Notes: generated from the sequence alone by a model not told the origin. 64,000 nucleotides of DNA from an uncultured Bacilli bacterium (GCA_934153945.1 CAKPFM010000002.1:62001-126000); one strand, 5' to 3'. Counted from the first letter of the stretch, positions 34,766 through 44,027 are shown. Translations and numbers: made by a program.

Positions 34766-34809
34766 AGCAGTATTTAATCTTTTTAAGATGGATACTGCTT
34801 ATTTTTTAA
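34766..34809 (+). terminator. Hairpin with T run before the helicase gene
   Basis: AGCAGTAT and ATACTGCT pair across an 18-base loop and are followed by TATTTTTTA. It ends about 16 bases before the helicase ATG, so it may attenuate transcription entering that gene. The rest of 34573-34825 shows nothing else. Confidence 0.45.
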
Positions 34810-34825
34810 TTAGAGGTGATTTTTT

Positions 34826-37306
34826 ATGATAGATTTAAGCAAATTAACTATTGAAAAAAAAAGTGATATTATTAATCCTTTAGCAATTTTTTCTTCTTTG
34901 CCAAATAAATCCGAAAAGTATAATGGATACTTGAGAAATGTACAGGGTGAAGTGTTAAATCAATGGTTTGAATTAAGAAATAATAAAGATAATATAATAA
35001 AGATGAATACTGGTAGTGGAAAAACTACTGTTGCGTTGTTAATATTACAAAGTTGTTTAAATGAGCAAAAAGGAAATGCTATTTATGTTGTTAGAGATAA
35101 CTTCTTAATTCAACAAGTTAAATATGAAGCAAAAGATTTGGGAATAAAAATTGTAGAAAATGAACAGGATATTGACTTCTTAAAAAATAAAGCAATATTA
35201 GTTATTTCAATTCAAAAACTAATTAATGGAAGAACAGTGTTTGATGAAAGAAATCATATTGATAATATTATTATTGATGATGTTCATGCTTGTTTAGATA
35301 CTACAGAACAGCAATTTATTATCAAAATAATGCGTGATAAACATTCTCAATTATATGATGATATTTTTAATTTATTTAAAAAGGAACTTCAGAGACAAAA
35401 TCATATTAATGCAATTAACATTGAAAGTAAAATAATGGAATCTAACCCTATGCTTGTACCATTCTGGGAAGTAAAGAGTAAATATAAAAAAATATTAGAG
35501 TTTATTAATAAATATCAATATAATGATATTTATAATGATATTTGCTTTCCGTTTTCTTTTTTGAATGATATTATTCAATACTGCAATATTTCTATAGCAT
35601 ATAATGTAATAGAAATTAGTCCAGATTGTTTGCCTATATATAAAGTATCTGCATTTAATAATGCAAAGCGAAGAATATTTATAAGTGCAACTTTAAAAGA
35701 TGATGGTAAACTTATTAATTCATTTAATTTGGATAAGAATAATATTGAGAAAATTATTACTCCATCTCAAACTTTAGATATAGGTAATAGAATGATATTA
35801 TTTCCTCAAGCTATTAATCCTCATATTACTGATGATGATTTGAAGCAATATCTAAAAAAAATATCACTTGATAAAAGAATAGTAGTAATTGTACCATCAA
35901 ATAAAAGAGCAGAGTATTGGAAAGATGTTGCAGATCACATTTTTAATAAAGAAAATATTAAAGATATAAAGAATTATACTATTGGTCTTGATATATTGGT
36001 TAACAGATATGATGGTATTGACTTAAAGGGGAAATTATGCTCTTACTTAGTAATAGATGGATTACCAAACGCTAAAAGCTTATTTGAACAAATAACAGAA
36101 TCGTTATTGCGCGATACATCAAAATCAAATATAGATAAAATTCAAAAAATTGAGCAAGGCATGGGAAGAGGAATTAGATCTAATCAAGATGATTGTGCAG
36201 TTGTAATTATGGGAAAGCAATTATTAAATATAATATATAATGATAATGCATTAGAGTCATTTAGTTTTTCTACAAGTATACAATATTCATTATCTGAACA
36301 AATTGCAGATCAATTAAAAAACGAACCATTAGAAAGTATAATGAATACTTTTGACCTTTGTTTAAATAAAGACTCAGATTGGATTACAGTTATGAATAAA
36401 GCTTTAAATGATGTTGTTATTTCCAATTCATTAAACTACAAAGAAGAAGATTTGGAATTAAATAAAGCTTTTAATATTGCCTTAAAAGGAAACTATCAAG
36501 AATGCTTTAATATTATTCAAAAATTAGTAAATAATGAGAATACTGAACAAAAAAAAGGATATTTAATGTTTTATTTAGCAAAATATAAATGTTTTATTGA
36601 TGAAGTAGAATCTCAAAAAATCTTATTGTCTGCTAAACAATATAATTGGGATTTGGTTTTACCATTGAATGGCTTTGATGTAAAGCAGAGAAAACTAAAT
36701 AAAACAATTCAATCTTCTAAAATTATGAGATTGTATAGAGAAAAATATAAGGAAGATATGCAATTGTATCTATATGCATTTGAAACGCATTTTTCAAATT
36801 TGATATTTAGTGAAAACACATATAAAGACTTTGAAAAAGCTATTAATGATGTTGGTGAGCTTTTAGGCTTTGAGGTTTCTATGCCAGATTCCGAATTTGG
36901 AGAAGGACCAGATAATATATGGTATTTAAATGATACAAGTTATATGATTATTGAGTGCAAAAATGAATCTCAAACAGAAACAATTAGTAAGGAATATTGT
37001 GGACAATTATGTATGTCAGATAATTGGGCTAAGGAAAAATATGGAGAAGACAATACATTTTATCCAATAATAGTACATAAAAGCAATACTTTTAGTAGAC
37101 TTGCAAGTCCGAATGATAACTTTAGAATTATTACAGAAGAAAATATAAATAAATTATCTGAAAATATTAGATTGTTTTGTAATGCCATGATAAGTACATC
37201 AAGTATTAATGAACAATTAATAAATGAATGTTTAGTTAAATATAGACTTGATTATAAAAATATAATAGATAATTATACTGCCCAATTTATAAAAGAAAAA
37301 AACTAG
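34826..37306 (+). CDS. Superfamily 2 helicase fused to a PD-(D/E)xK nuclease-like domain; candidate defence protein
   Basis: The 826-residue protein starts with an SF2 helicase core: Walker A NTGSGKTTVALL (about residues 61-72), a DEAD-like box IIIDDVHA (about 148-155), motif III ISATLKDDG and motif VI QGMGRGIRSNQDDCAVVIMG (about 445-464), the last closest to Rad3/DinG-type helicases. A helical middle follows. The C terminus (about 690-720) reads GPDNIWYLNDTSYMIIECKNE, a PD...ExK arrangement of restriction-endonuclease-type folds. It sits inside the mobile element just before the hsd operon, so anti-phage function is likely but inferred. AGAGGTGA precedes the ATG. Confidence 0.65.
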   Translation: MIDLSKLTIEKKSDIINPLAIFSSLPNKSEKYNGYLRNVQGEVLNQWFELRNNKDNIIKMNTGSGKTTVALLILQSCLNEQKGNAIYVVRDNFLIQQVKYEAKDLGIKIVENEQDIDFLKNKAILVISIQKLINGRTVFDERNHIDNIIIDDVHACLDTTEQQFIIKIMRDKHSQLYDDIFNLFKKELQRQNHINAINIESKIMESNPMLVPFWEVKSKYKKILEFINKYQYNDIYNDICFPFSFLNDIIQYCNISIAYNVIEISPDCLPIYKVSAFNNAKRRIFISATLKDDGKLINSFNLDKNNIEKIITPSQTLDIGNRMILFPQAINPHITDDDLKQYLKKISLDKRIVVIVPSNKRAEYWKDVADHIFNKENIKDIKNYTIGLDILVNRYDGIDLKGKLCSYLVIDGLPNAKSLFEQITESLLRDTSKSNIDKIQKIEQGMGRGIRSNQDDCAVVIMGKQLLNIIYNDNALESFSFSTSIQYSLSEQIADQLKNEPLESIMNTFDLCLNKDSDWITVMNKALNDVVISNSLNYKEEDLELNKAFNIALKGNYQECFNIIQKLVNNENTEQKKGYLMFYLAKYKCFIDEVESQKILLSAKQYNWDLVLPLNGFDVKQRKLNKTIQSSKIMRLYREKYKEDMQLYLYAFETHFSNLIFSENTYKDFEKAINDVGELLGFEVSMPDSEFGEGPDNIWYLNDTSYMIIECKNESQTETISKEYCGQLCMSDNWAKEKYGEDNTFYPIIVHKSNTFSRLASPNDNFRIITEENINKLSENIRLFCNAMISTSSINEQLINECLVKYRLDYKNIIDNYTAQFIKEKN

Positions 37307-37394
37307 AAGTCTACATTTTATTGACCAGTTCAGTTAGAAGATTAATTTCTTCTTTTTTGTTGAAATTAAGCCCTAAAAAGACAAAATTCATGAT

Positions 37395-37400
37395 ATAATT
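37395..37400 (+). promoter_or_regulatory. -10 element of the hsd operon promoter
   Basis: TATAAT lies about 32 bases before the chosen hsdM start; a weak -35 (AAGACA) lies 15-17 bases upstream. The ATG at 37405 would be only four bases after this -10, which argues for the ATG at 37432. Confidence 0.5.
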
Positions 37401-37431
37401 GTAAATGAAAGTACTAGGAGTGTGGAAGTTA

Positions 37432-39000
37432 ATGAATAATAAAAAAGAGATTGAAAGAGAAGAATTGCATAAAACTATTTGGAAAATAGCAAATGAATTA
37501 AGAGGTTCAGTAGATGGATGGGATTTTAAACAATATGTATTAGGTCTATTATTTTATAGATTCATTTCAGAAAATATAGAAAATTATGTTAATGAAAATC
37601 AAAGAAAAGCAGGTATTGAAGATTTTAAGTATAGAAATATATCTGATGATGAAGCGTTATTGGGAAAAACACAAATATTAGAAGAAAAAGGATTATTTAT
37701 TTTACCTAGTGAATTATTTTGTAACGTTAGAAAAAATGCTGATAAAAATGAAAATTTAAATGTAGTAATTTCTAATATATTTAATAATATTGAATCATCG
37801 GCTAGAGGAACTGCATCAGAAAATGACGTAAAAGGTTTATTTGATGATTTTACAATAGATAATAAATTAGGTAATACAGTTGATGAAAGAAACGAAAAAC
37901 TTGTTAAATTATTAAATGCAATAGGAGAGTTGAATTTCGGAGATTATGAAGAAAATAAGATAGACTTATTTGGAGATGCATATGAATTTTTGATGACAAT
38001 GTATGCATCATCAGCAGGTAAATCAGGTGGGGAATTCTTTACTCCACAAGAAGTTGGAGAATTACTTGCTAAAATAGTAATAATGGATAAAACATCTGTT
38101 AATAAAGTATATGATCCTGCATGTGGTTCAGGTGGATTATTACTTAAATTTGCTAAGATACTTGGAAAAGAAAATGTAAGAGAAGGATTTTTCGGTCAAG
38201 AAATAAATCTTACAACATACAACTTAGCTAGAATAAATATGTTCTTACATAATATTAATTACAACAACTTTAGTATTGAAAGAGGAGATACATTAATACA
38301 TCCGGTACATTGGAACGATGAACCATTTGATGCAATAGTATCTAATCCACCTTATTCAATAAAATGGGCAGGTAAGTCTAATCCACTTTTAATAAATGAT
38401 GAACGATTTGCTCCAGCAGGTGTATTAGCACCAGAATCAAAAGCAGATTTAGCATTTACTATGCATATGTTATCATGGTTATCGCCTAAAGGAACTGCAG
38501 CTATAGTTGAATTTCCGGGTGTACTTTATAGAGGTGGAGCAGAACAAAAGATTAGAAAGTACATGATTGATAACAATTTTGTTGATACTGTTATTCAACT
38601 ACCTTCTGATTTATTCTTTGGTACATCAATAGCAACTTGTATTTTAGTATTAAAGAAAAATAAATCAGATAATAATATATTATTTGTAGATGCTTCTAAT
38701 GAATGTGTTAGAAATACTAATAAAAACAAATTATCAGAAAAAAACATTAATAATATAATTAATTTATTAAAAGAAAGAAAATCAGTAGAAAATAAATCTT
38801 ATATAGCAACTTATGAAGAAATCAAAGATAATGATTATAATATATCAGTTAATTCTTATTTAAAAACAAATACTGAAGATAAAAAAATTGATATAGAAGA
38901 AGTAAATAGAAAGCTTGCTGAAATAGTACCTAGACAACAACAAATTAGAGAAGACTTAGAAAAAATAATTAAAGAACTTGAGGCTGATTATCATGAGTAA
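37432..39000 (+). CDS. hsdM: Type I restriction-modification system methyltransferase subunit
   Basis: HsdM methylates adenine at the sequence chosen by HsdS and is required for both modification and restriction. The 522-residue protein has the N-terminal helical domain (WKIANELRGSVDGWDFKQYVLGLLFYRFIS), FFTPQEVGELLA near residue 201, the SAM motif DPACGSGGLLL near 228 and the catalytic motif NPPY near 305. The start at 37432 is preferred because of the promoter position. An in-frame ATG at 37405 is less likely. The last eight bases (ATGAGTAA) are also the start of hsdS. Confidence 0.93.
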   Translation: MNNKKEIEREELHKTIWKIANELRGSVDGWDFKQYVLGLLFYRFISENIENYVNENQRKAGIEDFKYRNISDDEALLGKTQILEEKGLFILPSELFCNVRKNADKNENLNVVISNIFNNIESSARGTASENDVKGLFDDFTIDNKLGNTVDERNEKLVKLLNAIGELNFGDYEENKIDLFGDAYEFLMTMYASSAGKSGGEFFTPQEVGELLAKIVIMDKTSVNKVYDPACGSGGLLLKFAKILGKENVREGFFGQEINLTTYNLARINMFLHNINYNNFSIERGDTLIHPVHWNDEPFDAIVSNPPYSIKWAGKSNPLLINDERFAPAGVLAPESKADLAFTMHMLSWLSPKGTAAIVEFPGVLYRGGAEQKIRKYMIDNNFVDTVIQLPSDLFFGTSIATCILVLKKNKSDNNILFVDASNECVRNTNKNKLSEKNINNIINLLKERKSVENKSYIATYEEIKDNDYNISVNSYLKTNTEDKKIDIEEVNRKLAEIVPRQQQIREDLEKIIKELEADYHE

Positions 39001-40168
39001 GATAACTAATTTAATAAAAGATCTATGTCCTAATGGGGTAAGATATTATAAATTATCTGAAGTAGGGAATCAATTTAGTGGGTTATCAGGTAAGTCGAAA
39101 AAGGATTTTGAAGATGGAAATTGCAAATATATAACATATACTAATATTTATAATAATCCATCAACAAATTTAGATGTAGAAGATTATGTTCAAGTAAAAG
39201 AAAATGAAAAACAAAATGAAATTAAGTACAAAGATATCTTGATAGCTGGCTCATCTGAAAACTTAGAAGATAGTGGAATGATATCGGTTGTTACTGAAGA
39301 ACCAAATGAACAAATATATTTAAATAGTTTTTGTTTTGGATTTAGGTTAAATGATATTTTTTATAATAAATATAATCCAGACTTTCTAAAGCATCTATTT
39401 AGAGATAAGAATTTTAGAAACGAAATAATATCATGTTCATTTGGTGTAACAAGATATAATTTATCAAAAGAAAAATTTTTAAAAATTAAAATTCCTTGCC
39501 CTCCATTAAAAGTACAAGAAGAAATAGTTAAAATTCTTGATAAATTTGGTGAGCTAGAAGCGGAGCTAGAAGCGGAGCTAGAAGCAATAAAGAGTCAATA
39601 CGAGTTTTGGCGTGGAAAATTATTTGAAAATAATAGCAAAATAATAAGATTAGGAGAGTTATGTTCGATTAAAACGGGATCCAAACCGAAAGATATACTT
39701 GAATTAGGTGACTATGAATATATAAACGCTGGAACAACTAATTCTGGGTATACAAATATTGCTAATGCCAAGGGTGATTGTGTAACCACTCCATCTAGAG
39801 GACAAGGTGGTATAGGATTTGTTGGCTTTCAAGAAAATGATTTTTGGTGTGGACCACTGTGTTATCAAATAAGAACGTTGACTGATAAGTTAATAAATAA
39901 ATATTTATATTATTATATGCTAGACCATTCTGATTATATTCTAAGGTTAAAGCATGAGGGTGGAGTTCCTGCTGTGAATATTAAGGAATTACAAGAGATG
40001 CCTATTTGCGTTCCAATATTAGAAGAACAGGAAAGAGTTGTTAATATACTTGATAAGTTTGATAAATTAATTAACGATATATCAGAAGGCCTTCCTGCAG
40101 AAATAGAGTTAAGAAGAAAACAATATGAGTATTATAGAAATAAATTACTGAATTTTAAGGAAATTTGA
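38993..40168 (+). CDS. hsdS: Type I restriction-modification specificity subunit
   Basis: HsdS recognises the split DNA target. The 391-residue protein has two target-recognition domains (beginning CPNGVRYYKLSEVGNQ and KIIRLGELCSIKTGSK), each followed by a conserved helix (CPPLKVQEEIVKILDKFGELEAE and VPILEEQERVVNILDKFDKL). The first spacer helix contains three perfect or near-perfect copies of a 12-bp unit (39551-39586) coding for ELEA, as in the EcoR124-type spacer where copy number sets the distance between the two half-sites. The start overlaps the hsdM stop by eight bases. Confidence 0.93.
   Translation: MSKITNLIKDLCPNGVRYYKLSEVGNQFSGLSGKSKKDFEDGNCKYITYTNIYNNPSTNLDVEDYVQVKENEKQNEIKYKDILIAGSSENLEDSGMISVVTEEPNEQIYLNSFCFGFRLNDIFYNKYNPDFLKHLFRDKNFRNEIISCSFGVTRYNLSKEKFLKIKIPCPPLKVQEEIVKILDKFGELEAELEAELEAIKSQYEFWRGKLFENNSKIIRLGELCSIKTGSKPKDILELGDYEYINAGTTNSGYTNIANAKGDCVTTPSRGQGGIGFVGFQENDFWCGPLCYQIRTLTDKLINKYLYYYMLDHSDYILRLKHEGGVPAVNIKELQEMPICVPILEEQERVVNILDKFDKLINDISEGLPAEIELRRKQYEYYRNKLLNFKEI
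39551..39586 (+). repeat. Three 12-bp direct repeats in hsdS
   Basis: GAGCTAGAAGCG appears twice and GAGCTAGAAGCA once, head to tail, in frame (ELEA three times). Gain or loss of a unit would keep the frame and change the length of the inter-domain helix. Confidence 0.9.
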
Positions 40169-40170
40169 GT

Positions 40171-40671
40171 ATGAAAAAAAGAATAATAGAATTTAGAAAT
40201 ATGGTTGCTAATGCCAATGATTTTAAGTATTTGGCATTTAGGTTGATCGAATTTGGGAAAAATAAGTTTGAAAATAAAATATATGGATCACAATTTTTTG
40301 TGAACGGTGGTTTTTCCATTGAGTTATATTTGAAAGCAATTGCAAAATATGAAGATAAAATGATAAAAAAGTCACATGAATTAAACAAATTATTTTATTC
40401 TTTAAATAAGAATACACGAATATATTTAGAAAAAGAGTTTTCATGTGCATTTGAGGATTATATGAAAAAAGAAAAAAATTATTTGTTAAAAACTGAATTT
40501 TCAGATAATTTGGAAGAGTATTTAAATAAAGAAAAAAATGTTTTTGATAATTGGAGATATTGTCATGAACATAGTTGCCTTATTGGATCTATAGTTCATA
40601 TGAAAATTGTATTAAATATTTTGGAAAAATATTGCAATGATTTAGTAAAGGAGATTAACATTTATGAGTAA
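40171..40671 (+). CDS. HEPN-domain-like protein encoded between hsdS and hsdR
   Basis: The 166-residue helical protein resembles HEPN domains: GGFSIELYLKAIAKYED (about residues 46-62), then KKSHELNKLFYSLN (about 66-80), the typical helix 2/3 pair. Near the C terminus, WRYCHEH contains R-x4-H (Arg129, His134), the active-site pattern of HEPN ribonucleases. It starts three bases after the hsdS stop, or at an overlapping TTG at 40165, and its end overlaps hsdR by eight bases. It is therefore a core part of the operon. A toxin or RNA-cleaving back-up role, like PrrC in type I loci, is inferred. Confidence 0.6.
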   Translation: MKKRIIEFRNMVANANDFKYLAFRLIEFGKNKFENKIYGSQFFVNGGFSIELYLKAIAKYEDKMIKKSHELNKLFYSLNKNTRIYLEKEFSCAFEDYMKKEKNYLLKTEFSDNLEEYLNKEKNVFDNWRYCHEHSCLIGSIVHMKIVLNILEKYCNDLVKEINIYE

Positions 40672-43600
40672 TATTAGTTTAATAAGTGAAAATGATAATT
40701 CTACAGTACTTGCTGAATATAAAGGATTAAATAGAGTAGCAACGTCTTATCAAAGTGAAGCTGTTCTTGAAAAAGAATTAATTAAAATTTTAGTTGAACA
40801 GGGATATGAAAGATTAAATATTAATTCTGAGGATGAATTAATTCTTAATTTAAGAAAACAACTTGAAAAACTTAATAATTATCATTTTACTGATGGAGAA
40901 TGGGATGATTTCTTTACTAAAGTAATTGCTAATAAGAATGATTATATTATTGAAAAGACAAGACTTATTCAAGAAGATTATAAACAAGAAATAACTCTTG
41001 ATTCGGATGAAAAGAAAAATATCTATTTAATAGATAAGAATAATATTCATAACAATAGTCTTCAAGTATTAAATCAGTATGTTAATAATGATGGTAATTT
41101 TGATAATAGATATGATGTAACTATTTTAGTAAATGGTCTACCTTTAGTTCATGTTGAATTAAAGAAAAGAGGAGTAGATTTAAGAGAAGCTTTTAATCAA
41201 ATAGAAAGATATCAAAGAGATTCTTTTTGGGCAGGCTCAGGTTTATATAATTTTGTTCAGATATTTGTTGTATCAAATGGAACATTAACTAAGTATTATT
41301 CAAATACAACAAGAGAGTTTCATACAAATAATCAAAAGAAAAAGAAGTCAAACTCATTTGAATTTACTTCATATTGGGCAGATCAAAAAAATAATGGTAT
41401 TACTGATTTAATTGATTTTGCCAAAACTTTCTTTACTAAACATACTTTATTAAATATATTAACTAAATATTGTGTATTTACTTCAGAAGAAGATTTATTA
41501 GTAATGCGTCCTTATCAAATAGTTGCTACTGAAAAGATTTTAAATAGAATTAATATTGCGTATAATAACAAGTTTTACGGAACTTTAAAATCAGGTGGTT
41601 ATATTTGGCATACAACAGGTTCTGGAAAGACATTAACATCATTTAAAACTTCACAACTTGCTAGTAAATTAGACTTTATTGATAAAGTATTATTTGTTGT
41701 AGATAGAAAAGACCTAGATTATCAAACAATGAAAGAATATGATAGATTTAAAGAGGGAGCAGCCAATTCTAATACTTCAACGAAAATATTAGAGGGACAA
41801 TTAAATGATCCAAGTACTAAGATTATAATTACTACAATTCAAAAACTATCACAATTCATTAAGAAAAACGAGAACAGTGATGTATTTAATAAGCATGTAG
41901 TATTTATATTTGATGAATGTCATAGATCTCAATTTGGAGATATGCATAGATCTATTATTAAGAAGTTTAATAAATATTATTTATTTGGATTTACTGGAAC
42001 TCCAATATTTCCAGAGAATGCTAGAACTATAAAAGGTATCTCTGAAACAACAGAACAAATCTTTGGTGAAAGATTACATACTTATACAATAGTAAATGCT
42101 ATTGCTGATAAGAATGTATTACCATTTAGATATGAATATGTTGGAAGAATTGATATTCGTGATGGTGTTCAAGATGAAAAAGTATATAATATTGATGAAG
42201 AAAAACTATTTGATAATCAGATTAGAATTTCTATGATTACAGATTACATAATAGAGCATTTTGGTACAAAAACTAAGACATCAGAAAGTTATGTTTACTC
42301 AACTTTAGATAATGTTTCTGTAGTGGCTAAAAAGCAAGATGCAGAAGAAATTAAGTCTAAGAAGAATATTAATGGTTTTAACTCATTATTTGCTGTATCA
42401 AGCATTAAAATGGCTAAAGAATATTATGCTGAGTTTAAGAAGCAGTTAGATATTAAAAAGAGTAATCTTAAAGTAGCTATAATATATTCTTATGGTGTGA
42501 ATGGAGAAGATGGAGTAATTGATGAAAACTCTGAATCAACTGAAGCATTAAGTACAGATGATAGAACATTCTTAGAAAATGCTATTAAGGATTATAATAA
42601 TATGTTTGGAACAAGTTATGATACTTCATCAGAAAAATTCCAAAATTACTATAAAGATGTATCTCTAAGAATGAAAAATAGAGAAATAGATATATTAATC
42701 GTTGCTAATATGTTTTTAACAGGTTTTGATGCAAAAACATTAAATACATTATGGGTTGATAAGAATTTAAAATGGCATGGATTAATTCAAGCATTCTCAA
42801 GAACTAATAGAATTTTAAATAGTGTTAAAACATATGGTAATATAGTTTCATTTAGAAATTTAGAAGATAGACTTAATGAAGCACTTGCTAAATTTGGTGA
42901 TGAGCAAGCTCGTGGAATAGTTTTATTAAAAACATATAATGACTACTATTATGGATATGAAGATGATGATGGCAAAACATTTGAGGGCTATAAATCTTTA
43001 GTTGAAAAGTTAACTTCTAAATTTGCACCAGGAGAACTAATGCAAAGCGAAGCAGAACAAAAAGAATTTATTAAGCTATATGGTGCAATATTAAAAGTAA
43101 CAAATATATTATCATCATTTGATGAATTCAAGAATGAAGAGTTAATTAGTGAAAGAGATAAACAAGACTATCATAGCATTTATATTGAACTTTATAATGA
43201 ATTTAGAAATAAAGCTAAACAAGAAAGAACTGATGTTACTGAAGATGTAGTATTTGAAATGGAATTAATAAAATCTATTGAGGTTAATATTGATTACATT
43301 TTAGGACTAGTTAAAAAATATCATGATTCTAATATGGAAGATAAAGAGATTCTTATAACTATTCAAAAGACTATTATGGCAAGTCCAGATTTAAGAAATA
43401 AGAAGGATTTAATTATGGCATTTATTGAATCATTAGATCAAGATTCAAATGTATATGATGATTTTGAATCATTTATGGATAGCAAAAAGAAAGAAGAATT
43501 AGATAAAATAATCGCTGAAGAAAATCTTAACAAAGAAGAAACATACAGTTTTATTCAAAAATCATTTGAACAAGGAAGAGTAGAAACAAATGGTACTGAA

Positions 43601-43732
43601 GTATCATCAATTCTTCCACCTATGAACATGTTTACTCCTACAAATGATAGACAAGAAAAGAAAAATAATGTTATAGATAAATTATTAGGGTTTTTTAATA
43701 AGTTCTTTAATATCTCAAGTAGTAAGTTTTAG
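40664..43732 (+). CDS. hsdR: Type I restriction-modification system endonuclease/translocase subunit
   Basis: HsdR translocates DNA with ATP and cuts it when complexes collide. The 1022-residue protein has the nuclease motif RYDVTILVNGLPLVHVELKK (Asp near 150, Glu-x-Lys near 164-166), Walker A TTGSGKTLTSF (about residue 318), motif II DECHRSQFG (about 416), GFTGTPIF and motif VI AFSRTNRILN. A helical C-terminal domain follows. Length fits family norms (about 1000). Its ATG lies in the last codons of the HEPN gene (ATGAGTAA), giving translational coupling. Confidence 0.95.
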   Translation: MSNISLISENDNSTVLAEYKGLNRVATSYQSEAVLEKELIKILVEQGYERLNINSEDELILNLRKQLEKLNNYHFTDGEWDDFFTKVIANKNDYIIEKTRLIQEDYKQEITLDSDEKKNIYLIDKNNIHNNSLQVLNQYVNNDGNFDNRYDVTILVNGLPLVHVELKKRGVDLREAFNQIERYQRDSFWAGSGLYNFVQIFVVSNGTLTKYYSNTTREFHTNNQKKKKSNSFEFTSYWADQKNNGITDLIDFAKTFFTKHTLLNILTKYCVFTSEEDLLVMRPYQIVATEKILNRINIAYNNKFYGTLKSGGYIWHTTGSGKTLTSFKTSQLASKLDFIDKVLFVVDRKDLDYQTMKEYDRFKEGAANSNTSTKILEGQLNDPSTKIIITTIQKLSQFIKKNENSDVFNKHVVFIFDECHRSQFGDMHRSIIKKFNKYYLFGFTGTPIFPENARTIKGISETTEQIFGERLHTYTIVNAIADKNVLPFRYEYVGRIDIRDGVQDEKVYNIDEEKLFDNQIRISMITDYIIEHFGTKTKTSESYVYSTLDNVSVVAKKQDAEEIKSKKNINGFNSLFAVSSIKMAKEYYAEFKKQLDIKKSNLKVAIIYSYGVNGEDGVIDENSESTEALSTDDRTFLENAIKDYNNMFGTSYDTSSEKFQNYYKDVSLRMKNREIDILIVANMFLTGFDAKTLNTLWVDKNLKWHGLIQAFSRTNRILNSVKTYGNIVSFRNLEDRLNEALAKFGDEQARGIVLLKTYNDYYYGYEDDDGKTFEGYKSLVEKLTSKFAPGELMQSEAEQKEFIKLYGAILKVTNILSSFDEFKNEELISERDKQDYHSIYIELYNEFRNKAKQERTDVTEDVVFEMELIKSIEVNIDYILGLVKKYHDSNMEDKEILITIQKTIMASPDLRNKKDLIMAFIESLDQDSNVYDDFESFMDSKKKEELDKIIAEENLNKEETYSFIQKSFEQGRVETNGTEVSSILPPMNMFTPTNDRQEKKNNVIDKLLGFFNKFFNISSSKF

Positions 43733-43780
43733 TATATAATTTATCTTTAGATAATTTTAACAATAATATCATTTGGCACA

Positions 43781-43870
43781 AAAAAAGCATTGAAAAGCAT
43801 AAAAAAGCACAAAAAAGCACAAAAAAGCACAAAAAAGCAAAAAAAAGAAAAATAAAGCACAAAAAAGCAT
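43781..43870 (+). repeat. Nine 10-bp tandem units with phased A-tracts
   Basis: Nine consecutive 10-base units of the form AAAAAAGCAC (three perfect; others end CAT or CAA, or read AAAAAAGAAA and AATAAAGCAC) occupy 43781-43870. A5-A6 tracts repeated near the helical pitch bend DNA strongly. The array lies after hsdR and just before a promoter, so it may be a bend that helps regulator or replication-protein binding. Confidence 0.85.
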
Positions 43871-43880
43871 CGGATATTCA

Positions 43881-43908
43881 TTGACTTATCAAAGTCAAGT
43901 GGTAGAAT
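43881..43908 (+). promoter_or_regulatory. Promoter overlapping a perfect inverted repeat
   Basis: TTGACT (43881-43886) and TAGAAT (43903-43908) are 16 bp apart. TTGACTT at 43881 and AAGTCAA at 43892 form an inverted repeat covering the -35 box, a probable operator. It is next to the bent A-tract array and drives the leader region of the element's small regulators. Confidence 0.55.
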
Positions 43909-43934
43909 ATAGTAAAATGAAATAATTATGCAAA

Positions 43935-43961
43935 GAGGACTTAGGTCTTCTTTTTTTTCAT
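43935..43961 (+). terminator. Intrinsic terminator in the leader
   Basis: AGAGGAC and GTCTTCT pair around TTAG, followed by seven T. Because it lies about 25 bases downstream of the promoter, it could attenuate transcription of the regulators. Confidence 0.6.
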
Positions 43962-43979
43962 TTTAAGGAGGTGGCCATT

Positions 43980-44027
43980 ATGTGCTATCATCCTATTAAT
44001 TTTTATATTTTTATAATAATAGGATGA
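43980..44027 (+). CDS. Putative 15-residue leader peptide
   Basis: AAGGAGGTGGCC lies a few bases before ATG, which opens a 15-codon frame (MCYHPINFYIFIIIG) ending in TGA. Its DNA contains ATCCTATTA and TAATAGGAT as an inverted repeat, so translation would change the fold of the transcript. A strong ribosome site with so short a frame points to a regulatory leader rather than a functional product. Confidence 0.45.
   Translation: MCYHPINFYIFIIIG

Noticed and set aside
43781..43870. 10-bp tandem units as a CRISPR array or plasmid iterons
   Set aside because: There are no spacers, so not CRISPR. Typical iterons are 18-22 bp, so a bent-DNA array is the simpler reading.
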